Shown here piece by piece: positions 48,630-56,326 of a DNA stretch of 63,925 bases (the stretch's first letter is position 1; each line of letters begins with the position of its first letter). Below the pieces are notes generated by a model. That model was given only the letters and a program-made list of their open reading frames with translations. It was not told where the DNA came from and made no database searches. A program made the translations under genes and the position numbers. This stretch comes from an uncultured Oscillospiraceae bacterium. GTDB taxonomy: Bacteria > Bacillota > Clostridia > Oscillospirales > Oscillospiraceae. The stretch lies in contig CAJUKT010000045.1 of assembly GCA_910587255.1 (NCBI GenBank), positions 1-63,925 on the forward strand, given 5' to 3'.

Positions 48630-48780
48630 GGTATTTTCCTCCTGTTGAGCTTGCCCGGATATTCCATTCTATTCCCAGCAGCAGCCATCGGTGCCGCTGG
48701 ATCTGCACCCCTATGCCGTACCTGATTCAGACAGCTGACAACATTTTTGTTCAGATCGGGCAGGGTTGTTCAAGCGTTTC

Positions 48781-48823
48781 CTTCCTTTTGCTTCCTGCGT
48801 TAAAAAAATATTACACCCCCAAT
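48781..48823. other. attR of the sigK element
   Basis: Right junction. CCTTTTGCT (48784-48792) is the inverted partner of the left arm. The core AA is at 48803-48804. From 48803 the sigK frame reads AAA AAA TAT TAC ACC, continuing K-K-Y-Y-T as expected of sigma-K after HIV. Between this site and the GH18 start (48630-48780) I see no gene. Confidence 0.7.
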
Positions 48824-49297
48824 GGCGACCAGGACGATCTGATTTCCATCGGAACCATCGGGCTGATCAAGGGCGTTTCCACATTCAAGCCGGATAAGAA
48901 GGTCAGGCTTGCTACCTATGCCAGCCGGTGTATTGAAAATGAAATACTGATGTATTTCCGCTCTCAGCGCAAGCTCCAGGGCGAACTGTCCCTTTCCGAC
49001 TCGCTGGACAGCGACGGGGAAAATGGCTCCCTCTCTCTCATTGATGTGGTTCGGGTGGATGACAATATGCTGGAAGAGCTGGATTTGCGGGATGCCTGCG
49101 CTAAGGTGCGCCGGTGCGTGAGCACCTGCCTCACCGGGCGGGAAGCCCACATCATCCGCCTGCGCTACGGCCTGGGCGGCCAGGCTCCCCTCACCCAGCG
49201 GGAGATCGCGTCGCTGTGCGGCATCTCCCGGAGCTATGTATCCCGCATCGAAAAAAAAGCCCTGGAAAAGCTGCGGGATGAATACGAAAAGCCCTGA
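48803..49297 (+). CDS. sigK: Sigma-K, C-terminal part (split gene)
   Basis: This part encodes 164 residues: region 2 (KKYYTPNGDQDDLISIGTIG, then LIKGVSTFKPDKKVRLATYA and SRCIENEILMYFRSQ) and region 4 with its helix-turn-helix (LTQREIASLCGISRSYVSRIEKKALEKL). It has no start codon or ribosome site of its own at the right place. Joined to 43347-43541 it gives a 229-residue protein of normal sigma-K length (241 in B. subtilis). The linker DSDGENGSLSLIDVVRVDD is typical of sigma-E/K relatives. A bidirectional terminator follows. Confidence 0.93.
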   Translation, partial: KKYYTPNGDQDDLISIGTIGLIKGVSTFKPDKKVRLATYASRCIENEILMYFRSQRKLQGELSLSDSLDSDGENGSLSLIDVVRVDDNMLEELDLRDACAKVRRCVSTCLTGREAHIIRLRYGLGGQAPLTQREIASLCGISRSYVSRIEKKALEKLRDEYEKP

Positions 49298-49299
49298 CA

Positions 49300-49340
49300 A
49301 AAAGCGTCCCGGCCTGTTTTATCAGGCCGGGACGCTCTCA
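49300..49340. terminator. Bidirectional terminator between sigK and the epimerase gene
   Basis: AGCGTCCCGGCCTG (49303-49316) pairs perfectly with CAGGCCGGGACGCT (49323-49336). It is flanked by CTCATTTC on one side and TTTTTGTCAGG on the other strand. Confidence 0.88.
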
Positions 49341-49342
49341 TT

Positions 49343-50221
49343 TCAACAGATCTCCACACTGTAGCGCAAAATTTTTTCTTCCCCCGGGGCAAGACGGATG
49401 ACATAGGGCTTATCCGCCAGCTCACCGCTCTCGCCCTCTACAGCGGCACAGCCGTGCCACGGCTCCAGGCAGATGTAGGGGGCGTTGGCGTTGGGCATGG
49501 TCCAGAACGCCACCATAGGAAACTCCCCAAAGTTCATGCGCACCCCGCGCCCGCCGCCCTTGTGCCGCAGGGTAACCCCTTTGGAGCGCAGCCCCTCAAA
49601 CGTGATGGTGTCCAGACGGTCAAACACCGCATGGTCCAAAACGATGGTGTCGGTGTGATCCAGAATATGCTCCCGCTCATCCGTCATGTATCCCTGCGCA
49701 CTGGACATAATGGACCAGGCGTCCTCCTCCTGGTCAAACACCAGCCGGTAATCTTCAAACCGCTCCCCTGCCCGCAGAGGGCAGTTGATGCCGGTATGGC
49801 CGCCCACACAGAACAGCAGCTCTCCCTGGCCAGGATTTTTCACCTCAAACTGGCTGTAAAACCCGTTATCCACCAGCTGATGGCGCATCCTCAGCACAAA
49901 GGGGAAGGGATACTGCGCCAGCGTCTGGGGGGAATCCCGCAGCTCCATCACCGCATAGTCCTCCCCCTGCTCCGCCACCGCAAACTCAATCCGGCGGGCA
50001 AAGCCGTGGCGGGCCATCTCATAGGTTTTTCCTTCAACCGCCACCCTGCCGTCCATCAGGTTGCCCACCACGGGAAATAGGTTCGGGTTCCTGCCAGCCC
50101 AAATCTCCGGGTCGCCGCCCCAGATATATTCCGTGCCCTGCTCATCCCGGAAGGACACCAGCTCACCGCCCATGGTGTCCGCCACGGCGGTGCAGCCGCC
50201 CCGCCTCAGTTCAATCTTCAT
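49343..50221 (-). CDS. Aldose 1-epimerase family protein (LacX-like)
   Basis: The 292-residue beta-sandwich protein matches the LacX/galactose-mutarotase-like group. Its blocks are GGELVSFRDEQGTEYIWGGDP, NPNLFPVVGNLMDG, the catalytic-type His in MARHGFAR, GGHTGINCPL and ICLEPWHGCA. It probably interconverts anomers of a free sugar or acts on a sugar phosphate. Neighbouring nucleotidyltransferase (29-base gap, same strand) suggests co-transcription in sugar metabolism. Confidence 0.88.
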   Translation of the reverse strand: MKIELRRGGCTAVADTMGGELVSFRDEQGTEYIWGGDPEIWAGRNPNLFPVVGNLMDGRVAVEGKTYEMARHGFARRIEFAVAEQGEDYAVMELRDSPQTLAQYPFPFVLRMRHQLVDNGFYSQFEVKNPGQGELLFCVGGHTGINCPLRAGERFEDYRLVFDQEEDAWSIMSSAQGYMTDEREHILDHTDTIVLDHAVFDRLDTITFEGLRSKGVTLRHKGGGRGVRMNFGEFPMVAFWTMPNANAPYICLEPWHGCAAVEGESGELADKPYVIRLAPGEEKILRYSVEIC

Positions 50222-50249
50222 GGCTCCGCTCTCCTTTCCAAACTGCCGC

Positions 50250-51176
50250 TCACCGCTCCGGCCACAGCTCTTCCGGGTACAGCCCTTCCGCCGTCATGGC
50301 CGCGATGGCTGCGGACACCGCCGGCTTATCCTCCCGGTAGGTCACCCCGTACCACTTGTCCCGGCTGAGCAGCACCTTCACCCGGGCCTTGTCCTCCCGG
50401 ATCAGCTGGTCCACCACGCTGGGCAGAAAATATTCCCCCTTCAAGGGGTTGTCCGCCAGCGCCCCGTCCAGGAATGTGGGAAAACGGCCCTCCGCCTCGT
50501 CCAAAAAGCTGCGGTTGAAGCCCCACAGGTTCATGGACACCGTGGTATTCCCCGGCAAGGCGGTCCAGCTCTCCCCGCCGTCCTCGGTATATCGCGCGTC
50601 CTCCCCATCCTTCTCAATCCGGATGCGCTCTACGATGTCCTGGAGCACACCGTCTCCATCCACGGCACACACACCCCGGGCCACCGAGCCGTGCTCGGTC
50701 ACCGTATTTTTCAGCAGGTAGCCCACCATGGCGTATTCATATCTGTCCCCGTCGGGGTGGGCGCACAGGTAGTCATAGATTTTCTGGTATGCCGACCTGC
50801 CGTAGTAATCGTCCGCATTGATGACCGCAAAGGGTCCATTCACCACATGGCGCGCCGCCAAGGCCGCCTGGGCGGTGCCCCAGGGCTTCTCCCGCCCCTC
50901 GGGAACGGCGTAGCCCTCCGGCAGGTCGTCCATGCGCTGAAACACGTACTCAACCTTCATGTGCCGCTCCACCCGGCGGCCCACCCTCGACTTGAATTCC
51001 TCCGCGATGGACTCCTTGATGACAAACACCACCGTCTCAAATCCCGCCCGGCGGGCGTCGTACATGGAGTAGTCCAGAATCACCTGGCCGTGCTCCCCCA
51101 CCGGGTCCAGCTGCTTCAGGCCGCCGTACCGGCTTCCCATACCCGCGGCCATGATGACCAAAACAGGCTTATTCAT
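50250..51176 (-). CDS. Sugar nucleotidyltransferase-like protein
   Basis: The 308-residue protein starts MNKPVLVIMAAGMGSRYGGLKQLDPVG, the nucleotide-binding signature of NTP transferases. FAVINADDYYG supplies the metal-binding aspartate and ALPGNTTVSMNLWGF lies late in the fold. It probably makes an NDP-sugar or a related activated compound; the substrate is not recognised. GGGGAGAGGGCG precedes the ATG chosen; an upstream extension lacks homology. Confidence 0.82.
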   Translation of the reverse strand: MNKPVLVIMAAGMGSRYGGLKQLDPVGEHGQVILDYSMYDARRAGFETVVFVIKESIAEEFKSRVGRRVERHMKVEYVFQRMDDLPEGYAVPEGREKPWGTAQAALAARHVVNGPFAVINADDYYGRSAYQKIYDYLCAHPDGDRYEYAMVGYLLKNTVTEHGSVARGVCAVDGDGVLQDIVERIRIEKDGEDARYTEDGGESWTALPGNTTVSMNLWGFNRSFLDEAEGRFPTFLDGALADNPLKGEYFLPSVVDQLIREDKARVKVLLSRDKWYGVTYREDKPAVSAAIAAMTAEGLYPEELWPER

Positions 51177-51291
51177 CGCCCTCTCCCCTTCCGCTCTTTT
51201 TGGTCCGGCTTTTCGCGCAGCCGGCCTGACTACCACCATTCTAGCGGACTTTTTTCCTCTTGGCAATAGTTCCCACAAAAATTATTTTCCA

Positions 51292-52053
51292 TCAGCTTTC
51301 CCGCCTGCGCTCCATGTGGTTTATCATACTGGCCAGGTAACCTGCTCCAAAGCCGTTGTCAATGTTCACCACCGACACCCCGCTGGCGCAGGAGTTGAGC
51401 ATAGACAGCAGGGCGGACAGGCCGTGGAAGGACGCCCCATATCCCACGCTGGTGGGGACGGCGATCACCGGGCAGTCCGCCAGCCCGCCGATCACGCTGG
51501 CCAGCGCCCCCTCCATCCCCGCGATGGCGATGATCACGCTGGCCCCCATGATCTCATCCAGGTGGGCCAGCGTACGGTGCAGCCCTGCCACGCCCACGTC
51601 ATACAGCCGCTCCACCCGGTTGCCCAGCGCCTGGGCCGTGAGGGCGGCCTCCTCTGCCACGGGGATATCGCTGGTGCCGCCGGTGGCCACCACCACCGTG
51701 CCCAGCCCCCCCGGCGGGGGAAGCTGCCCGATGATACCCACCCGGGCTGCCCTGTGGTAGTCCAGGGGGTGGGTCTTCGCCACTGCTGCGGCGGCCTCCT
51801 CCGCCAGGCGGGTGATGAGGATGGGCCCCTGGCCCCGCTCCACCATCACGTCCGCGATGCCCGCAATCTGCTCCGGGGTCTTGCCCGCGCCATAGATCAC
51901 CTCCGCCGCCCCCTGGCGTGTCTTGCGGTGGAGATCCACCTTGGCGTAACCGATGTCCCGGAAGGGCTCGCTGCGCAGCCGCACCGCAGCCTCGTCCACC
52001 GTAAGCCGGCCCTCCCGCACCCCTTCCAGCACCTGTCTCAGCTCGTTATCCAT
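51292..52053 (-). CDS. larB: LarB, nickel-pincer cofactor biosynthesis carboxylase
   Basis: The 253-residue protein has the AIR-carboxylase-related core: FRDIGYAKVDLHRKTRQGAAEVIYGAGKT, then LPPPGGLGTVVVATGGTSDIPVAEEA, YDVGVAGLHR and GMEGALASVIGGLADCPVIAVPTSVGYGASFHG. LarB carboxylates nicotinic acid adenine dinucleotide, the first step toward the nickel-pincer nucleotide used by lactate racemase and relatives. LarC and LarE are not in the window. Its start overlaps the DUF3842 gene by 8 bases. GGGGAGAGG precedes the ATG. Confidence 0.92.
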   Translation of the reverse strand: MDNELRQVLEGVREGRLTVDEAAVRLRSEPFRDIGYAKVDLHRKTRQGAAEVIYGAGKTPEQIAGIADVMVERGQGPILITRLAEEAAAAVAKTHPLDYHRAARVGIIGQLPPPGGLGTVVVATGGTSDIPVAEEAALTAQALGNRVERLYDVGVAGLHRTLAHLDEIMGASVIIAIAGMEGALASVIGGLADCPVIAVPTSVGYGASFHGLSALLSMLNSCASGVSVVNIDNGFGAGYLASMINHMERRRES

Positions 52054-52489
52054 CCTGCCTCTCCCCTTCCGCCGCACACGCGGTCCGGCGCACCGTTCGC
52101 AGGCGCTCCACCGCCTCCTGCACCAGCTGGCTGACGCTCAACTCCTTTACCCCCACCACCGTGTTGTCACAGTGGCCGATGGGCAGCAGAATGCGCTTGG
52201 CCCGGCTCTGCCCCGCCGCCAGCGCCATGGCTGGAGTCACCTCCCCCAGCATAGCGTCAGCGATGACGATGCCAATGGGCCCCACAATTACATCCGCCCG
52301 GCGGCAACCCACCACCACAGCGTTCTCTCCCGTGGCCACCAAGTCAGCCCCTGCCTTCAGCATTGCGGAGGCGGCCAAACTGTTGGTACCAACCGCCGTC
52401 ACCGTGTCGCCGGGGAGCGCCTTTTTCACCGCAGCCACCAGTTGCCGGCCTATCCCGCCACCCTGGGCGTCAATAATCAAAATGTTCAT
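52046..52489 (-). CDS. DUF3842 family protein
   Basis: The 147-residue protein begins MNILIIDAQGGGIGRQLVAAVKKA, a Rossmann-like nucleotide-binding start, with VGTNSLAASAMLKAGAD and IVGPIGIVIADAMLGEVTP. DUF3842 proteins are uncharacterised and commonly found in Clostridia. The overlap with larB suggests it acts in the same cofactor pathway, perhaps in nucleotide handling; that is inference. Confidence 0.88.
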   Translation of the reverse strand: MNILIIDAQGGGIGRQLVAAVKKALPGDTVTAVGTNSLAASAMLKAGADLVATGENAVVVGCRRADVIVGPIGIVIADAMLGEVTPAMALAAGQSRAKRILLPIGHCDNTVVGVKELSVSQLVQEAVERLRTVRRTACAAEGERQDG

Positions 52490-52566
52490 ATCTTTGCCAC
52501 CACCATTCTCTCCCCGTCAATATAGCATATTTGTCCAAAAAAGTCACGTTCAAATCTTCTCCCAGC

Positions 52567-52603
52567 AAAGAGCGCGGCCCGGCAAAAGCGGACCGCGCTC
52601 TTT
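52567..52603 (-). terminator. Terminator of the small membrane protein operon
   Basis: AAAGAGCGCGG...CCGCGCTCTTT forms a stem with a GC-rich inner part and a loop of TTTTG; T-rich sequence (TTTGCTGGG) follows on the minus strand. Confidence 0.75.
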
Positions 52604-52606
52604 GTG

Positions 52607-52918
52607 TCATTTTTTCGCCAGCTTCTCCCGGACAACCCCCATGGGGTCCCGGATAAGCAGCGCCGCCATCCAGATCACCAGCGCCAGGGCAGTAACAGAC
52701 AGCCCCAGAAACAGATCGTTAAGCAGTGCTTCCGGCTCCGGGGTAAAGCAGGCCGGGCCCAGCTGGATGTACTCAAATACTGCGTCCGCCAGCCACATGC
52801 ACGACGCGCCCCAGAACATCCAGCACAGTATCCCCACCCCCATATGCCGGGCGGTCCGGCTGGCATACCACACCGCCGTGGATGCCACGGCGGAAAACAC
52901 CGCGCACAACAGCGTCAT
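52607..52918 (-). CDS. Small membrane protein of unknown function
   Basis: The 103-residue protein has three hydrophobic segments (about 4-18, 27-45, 66-90) and a basic tail (RDPMGVVREKLAKK). It begins 10 bases behind the gene at 52929 and is co-transcribed with it. I do not recognise a family. Confidence 0.7.
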   Translation of the reverse strand: MTLLCAVFSAVASTAVWYASRTARHMGVGILCWMFWGASCMWLADAVFEYIQLGPACFTPEPEALLNDLFLGLSVTALALVIWMAALLIRDPMGVVREKLAKK

Positions 52919-52928
52919 AAGCCGGGCC

Positions 52929-53312
52929 TCACTGTGCCTGCGCGGCGGGAGCGTCTTTGCCCACCCGCTTTTCCAGGGCGGCAGACACCGCCACCATGCC
53001 CACCCACACCAGGGTGACGCCAGCGGCCATAGCCACGCCCACGCTTCCCATCTCGGCCAGCATCTCCGCCATATCCGCCGGATTGCCCACCGCGCTCAAA
53101 AAGGGGAACCAGGGGATAATCTCCCCGTGCCACAGGTGTTCAAAGGCCAGCAGGGCGCTGCCGCCCCAGAGCATATTGCTCAGCCACTTCAGCTTGCGCC
53201 CAAATCCGGCGCCTGTCTGCTCATGGGTAGCACCCTGGGGCTTCTTTCCCCCCAGCTTGCCCACTGCTGTGGTCACAAACGCCTCCCCGGCAGGAACCAA
53301 AAAACACGCCAT
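52929..53312 (-). CDS. Membrane protein beginning MACFLVPAGEA
   Basis: The 128-residue protein has a hydrophobic N-terminus (MACFLVPAGEAFVTTAVGKL), a membrane pair (WLSNMLWGGSALLAFEHLWHG; VGVAMAAGVTLVWVGMVAV) and a basic tail. Proteins starting MACFLVPAAEA occur in several Firmicutes, always uncharacterised; that recollection is not checked. AGGAGG lies 8 bases before the chosen ATG; the upstream ATG is too near. A leader peptide and terminator precede it. Confidence 0.72.
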   Translation of the reverse strand: MACFLVPAGEAFVTTAVGKLGGKKPQGATHEQTGAGFGRKLKWLSNMLWGGSALLAFEHLWHGEIIPWFPFLSAVGNPADMAEMLAEMGSVGVAMAAGVTLVWVGMVAVSAALEKRVGKDAPAAQAQ

Positions 53313-53350
53313 ACTCATTTCCTCCTGACATAAATTTCCCTGGAACGCGC

Positions 53351-53389
53351 AAAAAAGCACGCGGCTCCCCTTCTGGGGCGCTGCGTGCC
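53351..53389 (-). terminator. Leader terminator (possible attenuator)
   Basis: GGCACGCAGCGCCCC pairs with GGGGAGCCGCGTGC across AGAA, followed by TTTTTTG on the minus strand. It lies between the promoter at 53474 and the membrane-protein start at 53312, so transcription into the operon must read through it. Confidence 0.8.
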
Positions 53390-53404
53390 TTCAGACACAC
53401 GTTT

Positions 53405-53464
53405 TCAGGGATCGAACTGGATGCGGGCCGCTTCGGCGGCCTTCTGACGGCTCCGGCCTGTCAT
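53405..53464 (-). CDS. Nineteen-residue leader peptide
   Basis: MTGRSRQKAAEAARIQFDP starts 9 bases behind a TATAAT, so its mRNA would have almost no leader. It stops just before the attenuator hairpin. GGCCGCCGAAGCGGCC inside the frame forms a second hairpin that could compete. No run of a single amino acid marks a classical attenuator. Translation is a prediction only. Confidence 0.45.
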   Translation of the reverse strand: MTGRSRQKAAEAARIQFDP

Positions 53465-53473
53465 TTCCAAATT

Positions 53474-53503
53474 ATTATAACCCTTTGCGGCCGGTTTTGT
53501 CAA
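53474..53503 (-). promoter_or_regulatory. Promoter of the leader/membrane-protein unit
   Basis: TTGACA (53498-53503), 18 bases, TATAAT (53474-53479) on the minus strand; both boxes are perfect. Confidence 0.85.
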
Positions 53504-53649
53504 CCCCGGCAAAAAAGGGCTTGCCAACCGACTATTTTCGTTTATAATGTTTTTGAAGGACTCCACTTCAATTTTCCCCGGCCCGCCGGGCGGGTTCCCA
53601 TGTGAATTTGTCCGGCGGCCCCAAAACAACAATTCAGGAGGCGTTTGCC

Positions 53650-54831
53650 ATGTTCAACTTTGAATACTACGCACCCACCCGGGTCATCTTTGGCCGGGAC
53701 GCGGAGCAGCGCACCGGCGCGCTGCTGCGTGAGCTGGGCGTCAGCCGGGTGCTCATCCACTACGGCAGGGGCAGCGCGGTAAAGTCCGGCCTGCTGGACC
53801 GGGTATCCGCCTCCCTGGACGGGGCGGGCATTGCCCACACCTCCCTGGGAGGCGTGGTGCCAAACCCCCGGGTATCCAAGGTCCGGGAGGGCGCGCAGCT
53901 GGCCCGTCAATTCGGCGCGGAGCTCATTCTGGCGGTGGGCGGTGGTTCGGTCATCGACTCGTCCAAGGCCATCGGTTACGCCGTGGCGGAGCCGGAGCAT
54001 GACGTGTGGGAGATCTATGACCGCAAGCGCGCCCCCAAGGCCTGCCTGCCGGTGGCCTGCGTGCTCACCATCGCCGCCGCAGGCAGCGAGATGAGCAACA
54101 GCAGCGTCATCACCAACGAGGATACCGGGGAAAAACGGGGCTACCGCAGCGACCTGTGCCGCCCCAAGCTGGCCATCATGAACCCCGAGCTCACCGCCAC
54201 CCTTCCCCCCTACCAGACGGCGGCGGGGTGCACCGACATCCTCATGCACACCCTGGAGCGCTACTTCACCCAGGGGGGCAATATGGAGCTCACCGACCAG
54301 ATCGCCGGGGGGCTCATGCGCACGGTGATGAAAAACGCCCTGATTCTCCGGGACGACCCGGCCAACTACGACGCCCGTGCGGAGGTGATGTGGGCCAGCT
54401 CCCTGTCCCACAACGACCTCACCGGCCTGGGTGCCAACGGGATGGATTTCGCGTCCCACGGCCTGGAGCATGAGCTGGGCGGCATGTTCGATGTGACCCA
54501 TGGCGCGGGGCTGTCCGCCGTCTGGCCCAGCTGGGCACGGTACGTTTACAGGGACTGCCTGCCCCGCTTTGTCAAATTTGCCCGCGATGTGATGGGCGTG
54601 GAACCGGGGGCGTCCGATGAGGAGACCGCCCTCCAGGGCATCGCCGCCCTGGAGGACTTCTTCCGCTCCATCCACATGCCCGTCACCCTGCGGGAGCTGG
54701 GGGTGGAACCCACCGAGGAGCAGATTCTCGCCATGGCCGCCTCCTTTGCCGGAAGCGCCGGCGGCAAAAAGGGAACCGCCAAGGAGCTGTATGAGGCGGA
54801 TATGGCGGCCATCTACCGCATGGCGCTATGA
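53650..54831 (+). CDS. Iron-containing alcohol dehydrogenase (butanol dehydrogenase/YqhD type)
   Basis: The 393-residue protein has the NAD(P)-binding GGGSVIDSSKAIG and the metal-ligand set in AGCTDILMHTLERY, MDFASHGLEHELGG and DVTHGAGLS. It reduces aldehydes to alcohols in fermentation or detoxification, probably with NADPH (YqhD-like). AGGAGG lies 8 bases before the ATG. Its stop overlaps the start of the GtrA-like gene (ATGA), so both are on one message, an odd functional pair. Confidence 0.92.
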   Translation: MFNFEYYAPTRVIFGRDAEQRTGALLRELGVSRVLIHYGRGSAVKSGLLDRVSASLDGAGIAHTSLGGVVPNPRVSKVREGAQLARQFGAELILAVGGGSVIDSSKAIGYAVAEPEHDVWEIYDRKRAPKACLPVACVLTIAAAGSEMSNSSVITNEDTGEKRGYRSDLCRPKLAIMNPELTATLPPYQTAAGCTDILMHTLERYFTQGGNMELTDQIAGGLMRTVMKNALILRDDPANYDARAEVMWASSLSHNDLTGLGANGMDFASHGLEHELGGMFDVTHGAGLSAVWPSWARYVYRDCLPRFVKFARDVMGVEPGASDEETALQGIAALEDFFRSIHMPVTLRELGVEPTEEQILAMAASFAGSAGGKKGTAKELYEADMAAIYRMAL

Positions 54832-55250
54832 TACCTGCCGTCCGCGCGCTGCTGCAAAAGCACCGGGAGGCCGTCAGCTACGTATTCTGGGGCGTCATGA
54901 CCACCCTGGTCAATTACGCGGCCTACTTCCTGCTGAGAAGCATCCTCCATGTCCCTCTGGTGTCCACCAACACCGCCGCCTGGGCGGTCAGCGTCCTGTT
55001 TGCCTATTTCGTCAACAAGCTGTTTGTGTTTGAATCCAAAAGCTGGGCCTGGCGGGTGGCCGTGCGGGAGCTGTGGCAGATGACGGCCTCCAGGCTGTTC
55101 TCCCTGGGGCTGGAAACCGGCATTTTGTGGCTTTTTGTGGAGGAGCTCCGCTGCAGCGAGGTCATTGTCAAGCTGTGCGCCAATGTGCTTGTGGTGGTGG
55201 TAAACTACGTGCTGAGCAAGTTCATTATTTTCCGAAAAAAGCAAGCGTGA
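54828..55250 (+). CDS. GtrA-like membrane protein
   Basis: The 140-residue protein has four membrane helices. Its GtrA family features are EAVSYVFWGVMTTLVNYAAYFLL, AWAVSVLFAYFVNKLFVF and the end VNYVLSKFIIFRKK. GtrA proteins are thought to flip polyprenyl-linked sugars for glycosylation of cell-surface polymers. It is translationally coupled to the dehydrogenase. The Mu-like element begins 28 bases behind its stop. Confidence 0.92.
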   Translation: MIPAVRALLQKHREAVSYVFWGVMTTLVNYAAYFLLRSILHVPLVSTNTAAWAVSVLFAYFVNKLFVFESKSWAWRVAVRELWQMTASRLFSLGLETGILWLFVEELRCSEVIVKLCANVLVVVVNYVLSKFIIFRKKQA

Positions 55251-55277
55251 TAGAAGGGGGCCTGCGGAAAGGGCTGC

Positions 55278-55330
55278 TGTAGCGCGGCACGCAAAATGTC
55301 CTTGAATTAGCTTGCAATATGTCACTATAT
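55278..55330. repeat. Structural-gene-side end of the Mu-like element
   Basis: TGTAGCGCGGCACGCAAAATGT is followed by a second related unit, TTGCAATATGTCAC, about 21 bases on. Compared with the opposite end read inwards, 16 of the first 22 bases agree. These are expected to be transposase-binding sites. Confidence 0.7.
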
Positions 55331-55383
55331 CTGCAAATAAACGATGATTAAACGGGAATAACTGAAAGCAAATCGAATAAGTA

Positions 55384-55432
55384 TGCACAGCGGCCCGCCT
55401 CCTTCATGGTATGGGGTTGGGCCGCTGCTGTG
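55384..55432 (-). terminator. Terminator behind the DUF3486 gene
   Basis: GCACAGCAGCGGCCC and GGGCCGCTGTGC form a stem with a large loop on the minus strand; the T run is weak. Confidence 0.5.
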
Positions 55433-55434
55433 CT

Positions 55435-56001
55435 TTATTCAAGGTCTGCGCTGGCTATCCGGGTGCGAGCCTGGGTGAGTACATCCTTCAACTGTGCGGT
55501 CAAATCCGGGTACTGTCGAACCTGGGCCAGCAAATCCGCCTCCATTTGGTCAAAGGCGAGCTCCGCTTTCCGTTTGGTGGCGTAGTCCGTCCTTTTGCGG
55601 TCAGCTTCGGCCTTGGCGAGCTGGACGAACAGCCGCCCCGCCTTTTCAATGGGCATATTGTTGAATTCTTCCTCAGCAGAGGAAATCTTTTGCAATAGCC
55701 CGCTTTTAAGGATGGCGCTGGTGGCCTCGGTGGTATCCAGGTCGGGGTTTCTGCCGATAACATCAATGATGTACTTGGTCTTTTCCAGATCATCGGCGAC
55801 ACGCTGCGCCGATTCAAATACTTTGAAAGCATAGCGGGATAGGGATGATTGGCTGATTTTGTAGCCCTGCTCTGCGAGCCATGCAATGATATCCGCATAG
55901 CTCATGTTGTAGTTCACCAAACGCTCATTGACGCCGTCCAACACAGCCTTGGGAAGCTGGTATATCTTTGCGTCCGAGCGCGGTTTCCTGGCCTTTCCCA
56001 T
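55435..56001 (-). CDS. DUF3486 family protein (Mu gp27-like)
   Basis: The 188-residue protein starts MGKARKPRSDAKIYQLPKAV and has the DUF3486 pattern (LPKAVLDGVNERLVNYNMSYADIIAWLAEQGYKISQSSLSRYAF), a helix-turn-helix-like DNA-binding start. In Mu this protein precedes the large terminase and may serve in packaging. Here it is the last gene before the element end and no terminase follows. Its ATG overlaps the upstream stop by one base. Confidence 0.85.
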   Translation of the reverse strand: MGKARKPRSDAKIYQLPKAVLDGVNERLVNYNMSYADIIAWLAEQGYKISQSSLSRYAFKVFESAQRVADDLEKTKYIIDVIGRNPDLDTTEATSAILKSGLLQKISSAEEEFNNMPIEKAGRLFVQLAKAEADRKRTDYATKRKAELAFDQMEADLLAQVRQYPDLTAQLKDVLTQARTRIASADLE

Positions 56002-56312
56002 CACAGATCAATCCCCGATTCCGGGTCGCCGCCGTTCTCAATGAATCGGACGCCCTTTGTGGTCAACCGTGCCACACCGTCCTGTTCGTAGGCGGTGTCG
56101 GGCGTGATCTTCTTGTTGGTGAACTCAATAAAGCCCATATCATAGAGGTATTTCAAAGGCTCCCAAATATCCAGGTCAGAGGCCAGCCCGTCCCGGACAA
56201 GGCTATTGGAGATGCGGCGGACGGCCAGAGCGTTATGGTAGCCTTTCACCAGCATACGGAGGATATACCCCCGGACGGCGGCGTTATATCCGCCGATTTT
56301 CTCAAAATCCAT
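56001..56312 (-). CDS. Winged-helix phage protein (Mu gp26-like)
   Basis: The 103-residue protein (MDFEKIGGYNAAVRGYILRM...LVRDGLASDLDIWEPLKYLYDMGFIEFTNKKI) reads as a winged helix. It resembles the small Mu-type protein encoded just before gp27; assignment rests on context and fold. GGGAGG lies 8 bases before the chosen ATG; an earlier TTG is less likely. Confidence 0.65.
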   Translation of the reverse strand: MDFEKIGGYNAAVRGYILRMLVKGYHNALAVRRISNSLVRDGLASDLDIWEPLKYLYDMGFIEFTNKKITPDTAYEQDGVARLTTKGVRFIENGGDPESGIDL

Positions 56313-56326
56313 GGTCAAGCCCTCCC

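Larger units (their letters stand above)
43542..48802. mobile_element. Skin-like sigK intervening element (5,261 bp)
   Basis: The element separates the two halves of sigK. It contains on the minus strand a large serine recombinase, a 60-residue gene, a 4Fe-4S membrane protein, a CD1871A-family peptide, a TlpA-like thioredoxin and a LysM-GH18 enzyme. Known sigK-interrupting elements (skin of Bacillus subtilis, about 48 kb; Clostridioides difficile, about 15 kb) are excised from the mother-cell chromosome by a serine recombinase adjacent to sigK. The gene content and orientation agree. At 5.3 kb this one is very small. Boundaries were set by codon alignment of the sigK halves and by the symmetric arms described under the attachment sites. 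Confidence 0.92.
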
